Assembly (NCBI GenBank): GCA_017453205.1
Contig: JAFTKO010000021.1
Location: forward strand, 186,001-250,000
Source: Clostridia bacterium
GTDB lineage: Bacteria; Bacillota; Clostridia; Oscillospirales; CAG-272
Direction of reading: 5' to 3'
Length of the DNA stretch: 64,000 bases
Of the stretch, positions 15,713-24,661 are shown in pieces (positions within the stretch are counted from its first letter, which is position 1; each line of letters begins with the position of its first letter). The notes under the pieces are model-generated. The model was given only the letters and a program-made list of their open reading frames with translations. It was not told the origin of the DNA and searched no databases. The position numbers and the translations under genes were made by a program.

Positions 15713-18312
15713 GAGTGCTTGGTCCTTCCAATGATGTGGTCTTGTAGCTCGGGGGTGAGCAGATTGAATTTTTGGCTAAATCCCGAAACGCGGACTGCGA
15801 GATTGTTATATTTTTCGGGGTGCTTTTTTGCGTCAATCAAGGTGTCGGCATCTACGGTGTTAAATTGCACGTTGCTCAACCCCTTTTCGGCGCTTGCAAG
15901 CAGGATGTCCACCAAAAAGGAGATATTGCGGTCGGAGAAGAGCTTGGGATCGATCTCGATAATCGCGGAGGTCGAGCCTGCAGTGCGCTTGGTGGGGAAT
16001 TTGGAAATCGAGTTGAAGAGCGCGGTCACACCGTTGAAGTCACGCCCTTGCATGGGAGAGACACTGTATGCAATGGGTTCTCCCTTGTGTCTGCCGTCAG
16101 GGGATGCTGCACTTTCTTTGCCAAATTCAATCATCCAAAGGTAAGTAAAGGGTTGTGCATGGAATGCCATGCCGTATTTTTCGGATAGTGCGTCAAGATA
16201 GTCGCAACATTTATTGGTAATATCCACGGCGATGTTGTCCACGCTGTCGATATCGTTGCCGAATTTTGCCGCCTTGTTGATAAATTCCTCACGCACGCTC
16301 TCATCGGGATAGTCATTGACCAGAATATCTCGGAGCTCGGCAAGTGTATATTTGTGTTCTTCATATATGAATTTACGTATGACCTCAAGAGAATCGGCAA
16401 GATTGGGAATCCCGCCCAGCATAATTTGATAATAGTCGTATTTTGCCCCCTTGTCGTTAAAATCTCTGCCGCTTTCGATGCATCCCGCAGTAAGGAGCGA
16501 TTTGACGGGCTTTGGGCGAATCGGCATTGCGTAATCGGTCATTTTTTTGGTGACGCTACAGGTCAGATCCAAAATATGCTCGACCTGTACCAGTACGGCA
16601 TCGTAGAATTTTTTGTAGGTATCAAAGCTGTCGAGCTCACCTGTTGCAACACCCGTCTCGTACTGCGGATACATCATGCTGTGTCCGTTGCAAAGCACGT
16701 ATTCAATCGCCTTGAGCAGGTTGGTGTTGCCTGTGGAGGCGTGCGGGTTGGATTGCCCCGGGATCACGGTCTCTACACAGCCGATCTGCGTATAGTCGCA
16801 GGCGTCCTTATGTGAGATGCCTTTTTCCTCCAGTGCGGGAATAAAGACATCGTCGTTAAAGAAGAAGGGGATCCCTTTTTGTACATGCCCCACGACCTCC
16901 AACGCACGTTTGAGGAAGTCATGTTCGGTGTTTTTGGAGAAACGGACCGAAAGACAGCGTACAAAGTCAAATTGCTCGGTGGCGTCAAGCATCATGTAGG
17001 AGAGCTCATTGACCTGTGAGGTACCTTCGGGAGATGTACCGCCTACGCAGGATTGTTGACAGTCGTAGTCGCGGTAGAGCTTGAGCCATAAGCAACAGAC
17101 CAGTTCAAACGCCTCGTCCTTGGTCAGTTTGCCCGCTTCAATGTCCTTTTGATAATAGGGATACAGAATTTGGTCGAGTCTACCAAGGGAGTTGGCATTG
17201 ATTTTGTCCTCCCAGGTGTTGACCACATGTGCAAACCAAAGTGCCTGTACCGCTTCGTGAAAGCTTGCGGCAGGATGCTCCGGCACACGGTTACAGACCG
17301 CAATCACACGCTCCAAATCCTTTTGCACATATGCGGAGTCATTGGCATCAAGCAAGCGTTGTGCTTCAAGTGCATATTTTTTACCCATTTCACAGGCGGC
17401 GGTGCAGATGTTGCGCATTGCCGTATAAAGCGCATTGGTGCCGTTTTGCCGCTCATAGCGTTCCACCTTTTCAAGCAAGCCTCGAAAGCCGAGCTTGAGC
17501 ACCTGCTCGTAACCGATGACCGTGTGATTACAGCTCATGCACTTTCCGATAGATGCCCACTCGGCGCGGGAGTCGGTTTCTTCCTGTGTCAGTATAGGTG
17601 ACTTGGGGGGCTCTCTGCGCAAGTCTCCCACCGCAAAATAGCGCTCGATATCCTCGTCGGTGATCCCGTTTTTTCGCATCAGTGCGATCTCTTCCTCGGA
17701 ATTTTTGGGGTTGTAAGATTCCCAATGACGGGTGTCGGGAAAGTTGAAGCCAACAATCAACTCACCGGGGGTGATGACGGGTATAAATTTATTGAGCGTG
17801 TTGGTAACACCCTCGCCGACGGCATCCATGTAGGAAAGACCGCGGGCACGTGCCTCACCGTAGCCGATCGCAAAATGCACATTGCGTTGAACGAGATATT
17901 TTTGTTCATACGGGTTCTGCTGGGCGACAATCATTTGCCGCATAATTTCGCATCTGTCATTTAATTGATACATGTTAAACTTTTTCCTTTCATGATATTG
18001 TAGCGCATCCTTGGTGTTTTGCTTGTATTTTTTGGGATAACAGCCAAATTCTGCCAAAAATGCTTTGTTAAAGCCGCTGATGTCATCGTAACCGTAGTCC
18101 ATAGCGACATCAGTGATCTTTTTACCGTCGAGAATATCGAGGCAGGCAAGTTGCAGACGAAAATGCCGCACATACTTGACAAAGGATTTTCCTGTGTAGG
18201 CATGGAATTTCGAGCAAAAATACCATTTGGAGTATCCGAATTTTGCGGCGGTTTCCACGGCGGTTAACGGTGTTTTGATATTTTCGTGGATATATTTGAG
18301 AACATTATACAT
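15703..18312 (-). CDS. AraC DNA-binding domain fused to a glycyl radical enzyme
   Basis: One uninterrupted 869-residue frame. Residues 1-100 are a complete AraC/XylS double helix-turn-helix (TAAKFGYSKWYFCSKF; ITDVAMDYGYDDISGFNKAF) with no sensor domain. From residue 114 it is a full pyruvate formate-lyase-family enzyme. The thiyl cysteine is in GCVE (Cys512, Glu514), a dehydratase or C-N/C-C lyase signature rather than the Cys-Cys of PFL; the glycyl radical loop is RVSGFS (Gly844). The start at 18312 follows GGGGAGG; the upstream ATG at 18330 overlaps that site. GAAAGGAAA also precedes the Met at residue 114 (17973), so a separate enzyme form could be made. Substrate unknown. With activase and Fe-alcohol dehydrogenase downstream, a dehydration-reduction pathway is likely. 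Confidence 0.85.
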   Translation of the reverse strand: MYNVLKYIHENIKTPLTAVETAAKFGYSKWYFCSKFHAYTGKSFVKYVRHFRLQLACLDILDGKKITDVAMDYGYDDISGFNKAFLAEFGCYPKKYKQNTKDALQYHERKKFNMYQLNDRCEIMRQMIVAQQNPYEQKYLVQRNVHFAIGYGEARARGLSYMDAVGEGVTNTLNKFIPVITPGELIVGFNFPDTRHWESYNPKNSEEEIALMRKNGITDEDIERYFAVGDLRREPPKSPILTQEETDSRAEWASIGKCMSCNHTVIGYEQVLKLGFRGLLEKVERYERQNGTNALYTAMRNICTAACEMGKKYALEAQRLLDANDSAYVQKDLERVIAVCNRVPEHPAASFHEAVQALWFAHVVNTWEDKINANSLGRLDQILYPYYQKDIEAGKLTKDEAFELVCCLWLKLYRDYDCQQSCVGGTSPEGTSQVNELSYMMLDATEQFDFVRCLSVRFSKNTEHDFLKRALEVVGHVQKGIPFFFNDDVFIPALEEKGISHKDACDYTQIGCVETVIPGQSNPHASTGNTNLLKAIEYVLCNGHSMMYPQYETGVATGELDSFDTYKKFYDAVLVQVEHILDLTCSVTKKMTDYAMPIRPKPVKSLLTAGCIESGRDFNDKGAKYDYYQIMLGGIPNLADSLEVIRKFIYEEHKYTLAELRDILVNDYPDESVREEFINKAAKFGNDIDSVDNIAVDITNKCCDYLDALSEKYGMAFHAQPFTYLWMIEFGKESAASPDGRHKGEPIAYSVSPMQGRDFNGVTALFNSISKFPTKRTAGSTSAIIEIDPKLFSDRNISFLVDILLASAEKGLSNVQFNTVDADTLIDAKKHPEKYNNLAVRVSGFSQKFNLLTPELQDHIIGRTKHSCL

Positions 18313-18335
18313 TCGGACACCTCCCCTCATATAAA

Positions 18336-18364
18336 AGTATAGCAGTTTTGAGAGCTGATTTCAA
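18336..18364 (-). promoter_or_regulatory. Promoter of the AraC-GRE operon
   Basis: Minus strand: TTGAAA (18364-18359), a 17-bp spacer, TATACT (18341-18336). Transcription would start about 17 bases before the ATG at 18312, giving a very short leader and supporting that start over 18330. Confidence 0.7.
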
Positions 18365-18422
18365 GTCCAAAGTTGCGATGTTTTTGATTTGGAAAAGTAT
18401 GAATGGATGTAAAATCAATTGT

Positions 18423-18453
18423 CCCCGCCGTATCCTTTCGGGATGCGGCGGGG
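18423..18453. terminator. GC-rich hairpin after spoIVB
   Basis: CCCCGCCGTATCC pairs with GGATGCGGCGGGG (one internal mismatch), loop TTTC. It lies 30 bases beyond the spoIVB stop; the minus-strand flank is only moderately T-rich. Confidence 0.55.
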
Positions 18454-18483
18454 AGGTAAGATCAGTGTTATAGAAGAGAATTT

Positions 18484-19644
18484 TTACCGCACCAACACCG
18501 GCATGTTGACCAGCATGTTCTCGATAAAGATGCCGTAGCCCACGGCGGGATCGTTGATCAGTACGTGCGTGACCGCGCCCACGATCTTGCCGTTTTGAAT
18601 GATGGGAGAGCCGCTCATCCCTTGCACGATCCCGCCCGAGACCGCAAGGAGATCGGGGTCGGTGACCGTAACCGAGAAGCACTTGGAGCCCGTGGCATCG
18701 CGGTTGATATTCGAGATTTTAATGTCGTAGCGCTCGATGCGATTGTTGTCAAGCGTGGAAAGAATATAGGCGTCGCCTTCCTCGATCTCATCGCGAAGTC
18801 CCAAGGGCATTGCCTCACAGGAGACCTCGGGGATCTCGGAAAAAACACCCCACACCCCGCAGGAGGAATTTCCGAGCAGTGCTCCCACCTTGCCCGCGTT
18901 GAAATATCCTTTCAGCTCACCCGGTGCTCCCGCGGCGCCGCGTACGACCGAGCTGATGGTCACGTCCGAGACCGTCCCGCGCTTCATCATCACAAGCTCG
19001 CCGCTGTCGGCGTCGCAAATCCCATGACCGAGACCGCCGAACGCGCCCGTATCGGGGATGATAAAGGTAACAGTGCCGATTCCCGCGCCGCTGTCACGTA
19101 CCCAAATGCCTGTTTTGTAACGTGCCTCGGCAGGACAGTAAATCGGCGTGAGCGTCACGTCAAACTCGGTCTTTCCGCGTTTGCAGTGCAGTTGCAATGC
19201 GTTTCCACCGCTGTTTTCGATCAACTCGGTCAGCTGTGATGCCCCCGAAAGCGTCTCGCCGTTCACCTTGAGAATGATATCCTTTGCATGCAATCCCGCG
19301 TTGGCGGCGGGGTTGACTGTGCCGTTCTTTCCCTCCACGTCACAAAAACCGACCACCGTGACGCCCTCGGTGAAAAACTTGACGCCAAACGGCATGCCGC
19401 CGGGGTAGAGCGTCAGTCCCTCCAGCTCCTCGGGGGAAAGCACCGTACCGTTGGTATCGGCGTCAAGAACGAGGGTTTGTGGGACAGTGGTGGTTTTTTT
19501 ACGCATGGCAAATGCCGCAACGCAAGGGACGTTGCTCTCCTTTTCGGGTGTGCTTTGCCCTGCCGCGGGAGCCGTAGCGGTAACAGCAACAGCCAGCATC
19601 AGCAAAAAGCAGCACAGGAGCTTCCAAATACGAATTTTCTTCAT
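18484..19644 (-). CDS. spoIVB: SpoIVB-type sporulation serine peptidase
   Basis: A 386-residue secreted PDZ-S55 peptidase. It has an N-terminal signal/anchor (residues about 7-28), a PDZ domain around residues 95-165 (NAGLHAKDIILKVNGE), and the SpoIVB peptidase domain with the catalytic His in GGLGHGICD and Ser in GMSGSPIIQ. In Bacillus, SpoIVB is secreted from the forespore and triggers pro-sigma-K processing, so its presence indicates endospore formation. The usual neighbour spo0A is not in this window. The SD (AGAAAGG) is rather far from the ATG, so translation may be modest. Confidence 0.92.
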   Translation of the reverse strand: MKKIRIWKLLCCFLLMLAVAVTATAPAAGQSTPEKESNVPCVAAFAMRKKTTTVPQTLVLDADTNGTVLSPEELEGLTLYPGGMPFGVKFFTEGVTVVGFCDVEGKNGTVNPAANAGLHAKDIILKVNGETLSGASQLTELIENSGGNALQLHCKRGKTEFDVTLTPIYCPAEARYKTGIWVRDSGAGIGTVTFIIPDTGAFGGLGHGICDADSGELVMMKRGTVSDVTISSVVRGAAGAPGELKGYFNAGKVGALLGNSSCGVWGVFSEIPEVSCEAMPLGLRDEIEEGDAYILSTLDNNRIERYDIKISNINRDATGSKCFSVTVTDPDLLAVSGGIVQGMSGSPIIQNGKIVGAVTHVLINDPAVGYGIFIENMLVNMPVLVR

Positions 19645-19671
19645 TGTTGTGTGCGAACCTTTCTATCGTGA

Positions 19672-19696
19672 GGGACTGTTGTTTTGCAACAGTCCC
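19672..19696. other. 10-bp hairpin upstream of spoIVB
   Basis: GGGACTGTTG pairs with CAACAGTCCC, loop TTTTG, in the spoIVB leader or promoter region. Role unknown; it could insulate spoIVB from the divergent MarR operon. Confidence 0.5.
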
Positions 19697-19828
19697 ATGT
19701 TTCATTTTTTGCAAAACGGAGGTTGCGATTGCTGTGCCGCCGTTGATTTGCTGATACTAATTTGCACCGATTGCGGGGCTTTCATAAGTAACAATTATGT
19801 CCATGTCAAGCAAATTCGCGGAAGAAGA

Positions 19829-19909
19829 TTAGTTTATAAACTAACAAATTGTTCATATTATGTTGTAGAAATATTTTATTTTTTGCGATATAATTTATTT
19901 GTAAACTAA
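19829..19909 (+). promoter_or_regulatory. MarR operon promoter with two operator-like sites
   Basis: A perfect 16-bp palindrome, TTAGTTTATAAACTAA (19829-19844), lies upstream. A near-copy, TTATTTGTAAACTAA (19895-19909), follows the -10 box TATAAT (19889-19894). The -35 is weak. Two sites bracketing the promoter fit autorepression by the MarR protein encoded at 19937. Confidence 0.7.
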
Positions 19910-19936
19910 TTAAATGAAGGAAAGGAGGAACGGGAT

Positions 19937-20425
19937 ATGAATAAAGATGAAAAAAATGCCGCCTGTGCGCACGGGGAAAAGCCGATGATGCTGACACCGC
20001 CGATGCTGGTCAATCAGATTGCGCGGCTCTTCAACGCTCGCATGAGGAACTACGATCTTGACGGTGTGATGTCACAGGACAGCGCGCGTCAGATCATGCG
20101 AACGCTCTCGCGGGAGGATGGGTGCAGTCAACTCGACTTGGTGCACAAGACACACCTCAAGGCACCCACCGTCAGCGTCACGCTGAAAAGAATGGAGGAA
20201 GAGGGCTTGGTACGCCGTGAGCAGGATCGGATGGATCTGCGGGTGATCCGTGTGTTTCTATCCGAAAAAGGGCAAGAGCACAACCGCACTGTGCAAAAAC
20301 GCTTAAACGGACTCGACTGTGAGCTGATGCAGGGCTTTACAGAGGAAGAAACCGAACAACTTTTGCATTTTTTGGAACGGATGCGTGACAATATTTTACC
20401 CGAGCATCACAAAAACAATACTTGA
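19937..20425 (+). CDS. MarR family transcriptional regulator
   Basis: A 162-residue winged-helix regulator. The recognition region reads GCSQLDLVHKTHLKAPTVSVTLKRMEEEG and the wing LVRREQDRMDLRVIRVFLSEKG, matching MarR proteins that repress drug-export operons. It is preceded by AAAGGAGG and by palindromic operator-like sites, and followed after 47 bases by two ABC exporter genes. It most likely represses this operon until a small-molecule ligand binds; the ligand is unknown. The N-terminus has an additional charged stretch of about 20 residues. Confidence 0.92.
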   Translation: MNKDEKNAACAHGEKPMMLTPPMLVNQIARLFNARMRNYDLDGVMSQDSARQIMRTLSREDGCSQLDLVHKTHLKAPTVSVTLKRMEEEGLVRREQDRMDLRVIRVFLSEKGQEHNRTVQKRLNGLDCELMQGFTEEETEQLLHFLERMRDNILPEHHKNNT

Positions 20426-20472
20426 TTGCAAAAGAGTAAATTTTTCCAATAATTAAAAAAGGAGTTTTGATT

Positions 20473-22299
20473 TTGAAAAAACTGTTTGGTTACATCAAGC
20501 CCTATCGACTGTTTGCCGTGATCTCACCGCTTTTGATGATGGGTGAGGTCTTGGCAGATCTTTGCTTGCCGTTTTTGATGTCCTATATCGTGGACTACGG
20601 CATTGAGGCAAACGGACTTGCCAAGCTTGCCGAGGACGGCGGCTTTGCGGCAACCGTAATGTCGCTTTTATGGGGCCCGTCTTATTCGCAATTGCAAATT
20701 ATTTTGACCTTTGGCGTGCTCATGCTGATGATCACCTTGGTGGGCGGATTTTTTGGCGTTTTTTGCGCCTACACCGCTGCACGCGCTGCACAGGGCTTTG
20801 GAAACGACCTGCGCTGTGACGCTTACAAGCGCGTGATGTCGCTCTCGATCGAGCAGACCGACCGCTTTACCACGGGCTCTCTCGTTACCCGTATGACCAA
20901 CGATATTTCGATGATGGTCGATTTTGTGGAGCAACTGTTGCGGATGTTCGTCCGCGCACCGATGTTCTTCCTTGGCGGCACGGTGATGTTGCTTTTGTTG
21001 GAGGTGCGCTTTGGCACGGTACTGCTTTTGTCGTTGCCAATCCTTTTGGTGACGCTCATCGTGGTGCTCAGCCGCGCCATTCCCATGTACTCGGAGCTCC
21101 AAAAAAAGCTGGACCGCGTCAACTCGGTAGTCCAGGAGAATGTCAGCGGTGCCCGTGTGGTCAAGGCATATGTTTGTGAGGATTACGAATACGATCGCTT
21201 TGCAGCGTCGAACAACGCGCTCTGCGACGTCAACTACAAGGTACTCAAGCTGATGTCGATCGTCACGCCTGTGCTGACCGTGATCCAAAACGGCGCGGTG
21301 ATTGCTTTGATTTGGATCGGCGGCGTGCAGATCGACGCGGCGGCAACCGGTATGACCACAGGTACTATCATGGCAGGCATTACCTATGTGACGCTGGTGG
21401 TGAACTCGATCATGATGGTGACCATGATGTTCCAATCGGTGTCCCGTGCAATGGCATCGGGAAAACGGATCGCCGAGGTGCTGGATACCGAGCCCGTGAT
21501 TGTCGGCAAAACGCAAACGGGGACCGAAAAACCGAGCGGCGCGCTTGCGGTGGAGATGAAGAATGTCTCTTTCCGTTATCCTACTGCCGCGGGACGTCCC
21601 GTGTTGCATGATATCAATTTGGAAATCAAAAAGGGCGAGACCTTTGCCATTATCGGTGCCACGGGATGCGGGAAGTCATCTTTGGTCAATCTCATCCCGC
21701 GCTTTTACGATGCCACCGAGGGCAGTGTCAAGATCAACGGTGTCCCTGTCAAGGATTACGACTTGACTGACCTGCGCAAAAAGATCGGTTACGTTATGCA
21801 AAAAAGCGAGCTGTTTTCCGATACGGTGGAGGGGAACATCCGATGGGGCGATCCCCAAGCCACACATGAGGATGTCAAGTCCGCCGCCGTTGCCGCCCAA
21901 GCCGATGGCTTTATCCAAGGCTTTGCCGATGGGTATGACACGATGATCGCCGAAAAGGGTGCGTCGCTCTCGGGCGGGCAAAAGCAACGTCTTTCGATTG
22001 CCCGTGCGCTGACGCGAAAGCCCGAGATTTTGATCTTGGACGACTCGACCTCGGCGCTTGACCTTGCCACCGAGGCAAAGTTGCAAAAAGCTTTGCGGGC
22101 GCGGTTGAAGGACACCACGGTCATTATGATCGCACAGCGCATTGCCAGTGTCAAGAATGCCGACCGCATTGCCGTGATCGAAAACGGCACGGTGACCGAC
22201 TGCGCTTCCCACGAGGAGCTGATGCGCACCAGCGCGACCTACCGTGATATTTATCATTCGCAAATGAAGCAGACCGAGGAAGGAGGTGCCGCGCAATGA
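20473..22299 (+). CDS. ABC exporter half-transporter, degenerate-site subunit
   Basis: A 608-residue fused transmembrane-ATPase subunit with six helices in the first 330 residues, then Walker A GATGCGKSS, ABC signature LSGGQKQR and Walker B ILILDDSTSALD. The residue after the Walker B aspartate is Asp, not the catalytic Glu. This is the pattern of the non-hydrolysing site in heterodimeric exporters such as BmrC/D and TM287/288. I place the start at the TTG at 20473, eight bases after AAAAAGGAG; another TTG at 20467 is too close. It overlaps the next subunit gene by four bases. Likely multidrug export under MarR control. Confidence 0.92.
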   Translation: MKKLFGYIKPYRLFAVISPLLMMGEVLADLCLPFLMSYIVDYGIEANGLAKLAEDGGFAATVMSLLWGPSYSQLQIILTFGVLMLMITLVGGFFGVFCAYTAARAAQGFGNDLRCDAYKRVMSLSIEQTDRFTTGSLVTRMTNDISMMVDFVEQLLRMFVRAPMFFLGGTVMLLLLEVRFGTVLLLSLPILLVTLIVVLSRAIPMYSELQKKLDRVNSVVQENVSGARVVKAYVCEDYEYDRFAASNNALCDVNYKVLKLMSIVTPVLTVIQNGAVIALIWIGGVQIDAAATGMTTGTIMAGITYVTLVVNSIMMVTMMFQSVSRAMASGKRIAEVLDTEPVIVGKTQTGTEKPSGALAVEMKNVSFRYPTAAGRPVLHDINLEIKKGETFAIIGATGCGKSSLVNLIPRFYDATEGSVKINGVPVKDYDLTDLRKKIGYVMQKSELFSDTVEGNIRWGDPQATHEDVKSAAVAAQADGFIQGFADGYDTMIAEKGASLSGGQKQRLSIARALTRKPEILILDDSTSALDLATEAKLQKALRARLKDTTVIMIAQRIASVKNADRIAVIENGTVTDCASHEELMRTSATYRDIYHSQMKQTEEGGAAQ

Positions 22300-24164
22300 A
22301 CAACGGTTCCAAGGGGAACAATCCTCCCGTGATACAAATGGATCCCGGACGCCGCGGGGGAGGTCCCATGTCGGCGCGTATGAATGCCGAAAAGCCCAAA
22401 AACACCCGCAAGACGGTGGGACGGCTGTTGCATTACATCGGACGGAGCGGCACTGTGCTGATCGCCTTGTTGGTCATTATGGTATTGGTGACGGTAGCCG
22501 AGCTGCTTGGTCCTTTCTTTCAAGCCAAAGCAATTGACACCATTGCCAAGGATGAGATCACAGGCAAGCTGACCGTGGACATGGCGGCTCTGCAGGGTTA
22601 TCTGATCGTGATGGCGGTCGTATTCATATGCAGTGCCGTGCTTTCCTATTTCCAAGGCATCCTTGCGGCACATCTTTCTCAACGTACCGTGCGCGCAATG
22701 AGAAACGACCTGTTCCGCAAGATCTCCCGCCTGCCCATCCGCTATACCGATACGCATCGCCACGGAGATATCATGTCGCGTATGACCAACGATGTGGAGA
22801 ACGTCTCTAACGCTGTTTCGCAGTCGATCACCTCACTCCTGTCCTGTGTCTTGACCTTGGTCGGCGCACTGGTCATGATGCTTTATTACAGCCCGTTGAT
22901 GACGCTGATCGCCATGGTGACCATTCCGATCTCGATCTTCGTTTCCTCCAAGCTGGGTAAATTTATGCGCAAGTATTTTGTCCGTCAGCAAAAGCTGTTG
23001 GGTCAGCTCAATGGACAGGTCGAGGAGACCGTGACCTCCTACAAGACCGTGGTCGCCTACGGCAAGGAGCCGGAATCGGTGGAAAAATTCGGTGAGCTCT
23101 CTTCTCAGCTTTGTACCTGTGCCGTCAGCGCCAAGGTGTGGGGCTCGATCATGGGACCCATCATGAACTTTATCGGAAATCTGCAATATGTGCTCATTGC
23201 CGCCACAGGCGGTTGGATGATGATCACGGGCAAGGGCGGTATCAGTATCGGCAGTATTCAGGCGATGCTCCAGTACTCCAAAAAGTTTACCCGTCCCATC
23301 AACCAGATTGCCAACCAGTATTCGAGCATTTTGACCGCTCTTGCGGGCGCCGAGCGTATCTTTGAGATCATGGACAGCCCCGAGGAAATTGACGAGGGGC
23401 CCCGTGACGTATCGATTGCCGATATGCGCGGTGAGATCGAGTTCAAGGACATTCATTTCGGTTATATGCCCGAGGAGCCTGTGCTCAAAGGGCTCAATTT
23501 GACGGTACATCCGGGGCAAAAGATCGCCATTGTGGGCGCCACGGGTTCGGGGAAGACCACCGTGGTCAATCTGCTGACGCGTTTCTATGAGGTGGACAGC
23601 GGCAGGATCACCATTGACGGTGTGGATATCACCGAGATCCCCAAATCCACGCTCCGCCATGCCATTTCAATCGTTTTGCAGGACACCGTGCTTTTTTCGG
23701 ACACAATCCGCAACAATATCAAGTACGGGCATCCCGAGGCGTCGGACGACAAGATGCGTGCCGCTACCGCAACCGCCAAAGCCGACACGTTTATCGACCG
23801 TCTCCCCGAGGGGTATGACACGTTGCTTGCCGAGTCGGGCTCCAACCTTTCGCAAGGGCAGAGACAGCTCCTTGCCATTGCCCGCGCCGTGCTTGCGGAT
23901 CCCAAAATTCTGATCCTCGATGAGGCGACCTCCAATGTCGACACTCGAACCGAAATGCACATTCAACAGGCAATGGTTGCGCTGATGAAGAACCGTACCT
24001 CGCTGATCATCGCGCACCGCCTTTCTACCATCCGTGACGCCGATGTTATTGTTGTGATCCGTGACGGCGTCGTTGCCGAAGCCGGCGACCACGATACCCT
24101 CCTCGCCCTCGGCGGCGAATATTCCAAGCTCTACCAAAACCAATTTGCGGGCTTGAGTACATAA
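22296..24164 (+). CDS. ABC exporter half-transporter, canonical-site subunit
   Basis: A 622-residue partner of the preceding gene, joined by an ATGA stop-start overlap. A glycine- and proline-rich N-terminus of about 40 residues precedes six membrane helices. The ATPase domain carries Walker A GATGSGKTT and Walker B ILILDEATSNVD with the catalytic Glu intact; its signature reads LSQGQRQ. Together with the degenerate partner it fits an asymmetric heterodimeric drug/lipid exporter. Substrate unknown. A hairpin repeat immediately downstream at 24180 probably ends the operon. Confidence 0.92.
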   Translation: MNNGSKGNNPPVIQMDPGRRGGGPMSARMNAEKPKNTRKTVGRLLHYIGRSGTVLIALLVIMVLVTVAELLGPFFQAKAIDTIAKDEITGKLTVDMAALQGYLIVMAVVFICSAVLSYFQGILAAHLSQRTVRAMRNDLFRKISRLPIRYTDTHRHGDIMSRMTNDVENVSNAVSQSITSLLSCVLTLVGALVMMLYYSPLMTLIAMVTIPISIFVSSKLGKFMRKYFVRQQKLLGQLNGQVEETVTSYKTVVAYGKEPESVEKFGELSSQLCTCAVSAKVWGSIMGPIMNFIGNLQYVLIAATGGWMMITGKGGISIGSIQAMLQYSKKFTRPINQIANQYSSILTALAGAERIFEIMDSPEEIDEGPRDVSIADMRGEIEFKDIHFGYMPEEPVLKGLNLTVHPGQKIAIVGATGSGKTTVVNLLTRFYEVDSGRITIDGVDITEIPKSTLRHAISIVLQDTVLFSDTIRNNIKYGHPEASDDKMRAATATAKADTFIDRLPEGYDTLLAESGSNLSQGQRQLLAIARAVLADPKILILDEATSNVDTRTEMHIQQAMVALMKNRTSLIIAHRLSTIRDADVIVVIRDGVVAEAGDHDTLLALGGEYSKLYQNQFAGLST

Positions 24165-24179
24165 TAAGGTTTTGTTTTC

Positions 24180-24235
24180 TCGGGGAAAACTTTTTGAAAA
24201 AAGGTTTCCCCGAACCCCTTTCAAAAACTTTAAAC
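24180..24235 (+). repeat. Dispersed hairpin, likely terminator of the ABC operon
   Basis: TCGGGGAAAACTTTTT pairs with AAAAAGGTTTCCCCGA (24180-24213), followed by CCCCTTTCAAAAACTTT. It is the same family as the hairpin at 3410-3439, here with C/G changes on both arms that keep the stem paired. Confidence 0.65.
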
Positions 24236-24566
24236 GCATTTCTATTTTGCTATCATGGGAATGCTTGTGCCTCTTTCGGTAGTTCTTTGGCGGTATGAGA
24301 ATGTTTATGCGAAATTACAAACAATAGCTCCCGCACTCCATTACACTTTCTCCCACGGAGAAAGTGTAATGGTCATCGGGAGTACCTGAGGAATATCGTA
24401 CAGCCTTTCCCAATGTCGCCCTAAATTACGGAACGGCGTACAGACATCCCCATTTTTATCAAATATTCCTTTTTGTGAAAGTTTTGGGAGGTGTCGGAAC
24501 CTTTTTGAAAAAAGGTTCTGACAAAAAATCTTTCTCATTTCTCTGCCGAAAACTTTTGATAAAATA

Positions 24567-24595
24567 TTGCAAATCAAGCGGTTTTGTGGTATGAT
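24567..24595 (+). promoter_or_regulatory. Promoter of fumC
   Basis: TTGCAA (24567-24572), a 17-bp spacer, TATGAT (24590-24595). The leader to the ATG at 24662 is about 60 bases. Confidence 0.75.
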
Positions 24596-24661
24596 ATAGG
24601 AAGTACAAAAAAGCACCGTGTTATCGATCACGGCGGTGCCTTGCAAAGTAAGGAGCGGCAA

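Larger units (their letters stand above)
24165..24661. other. Intergenic region before fumC with three hairpins
   Basis: About 500 bases without a credible gene. It contains the hairpin repeat at 24180, a perfect 13-bp stem (TTACACTTTCTCC with GGAGAAAGTGTAA, 24341-24369), a third member of the AACCTTTTT/AAAAAGGTT family at 24493-24522, and the fumC promoter at 24567. Confidence 0.7.
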
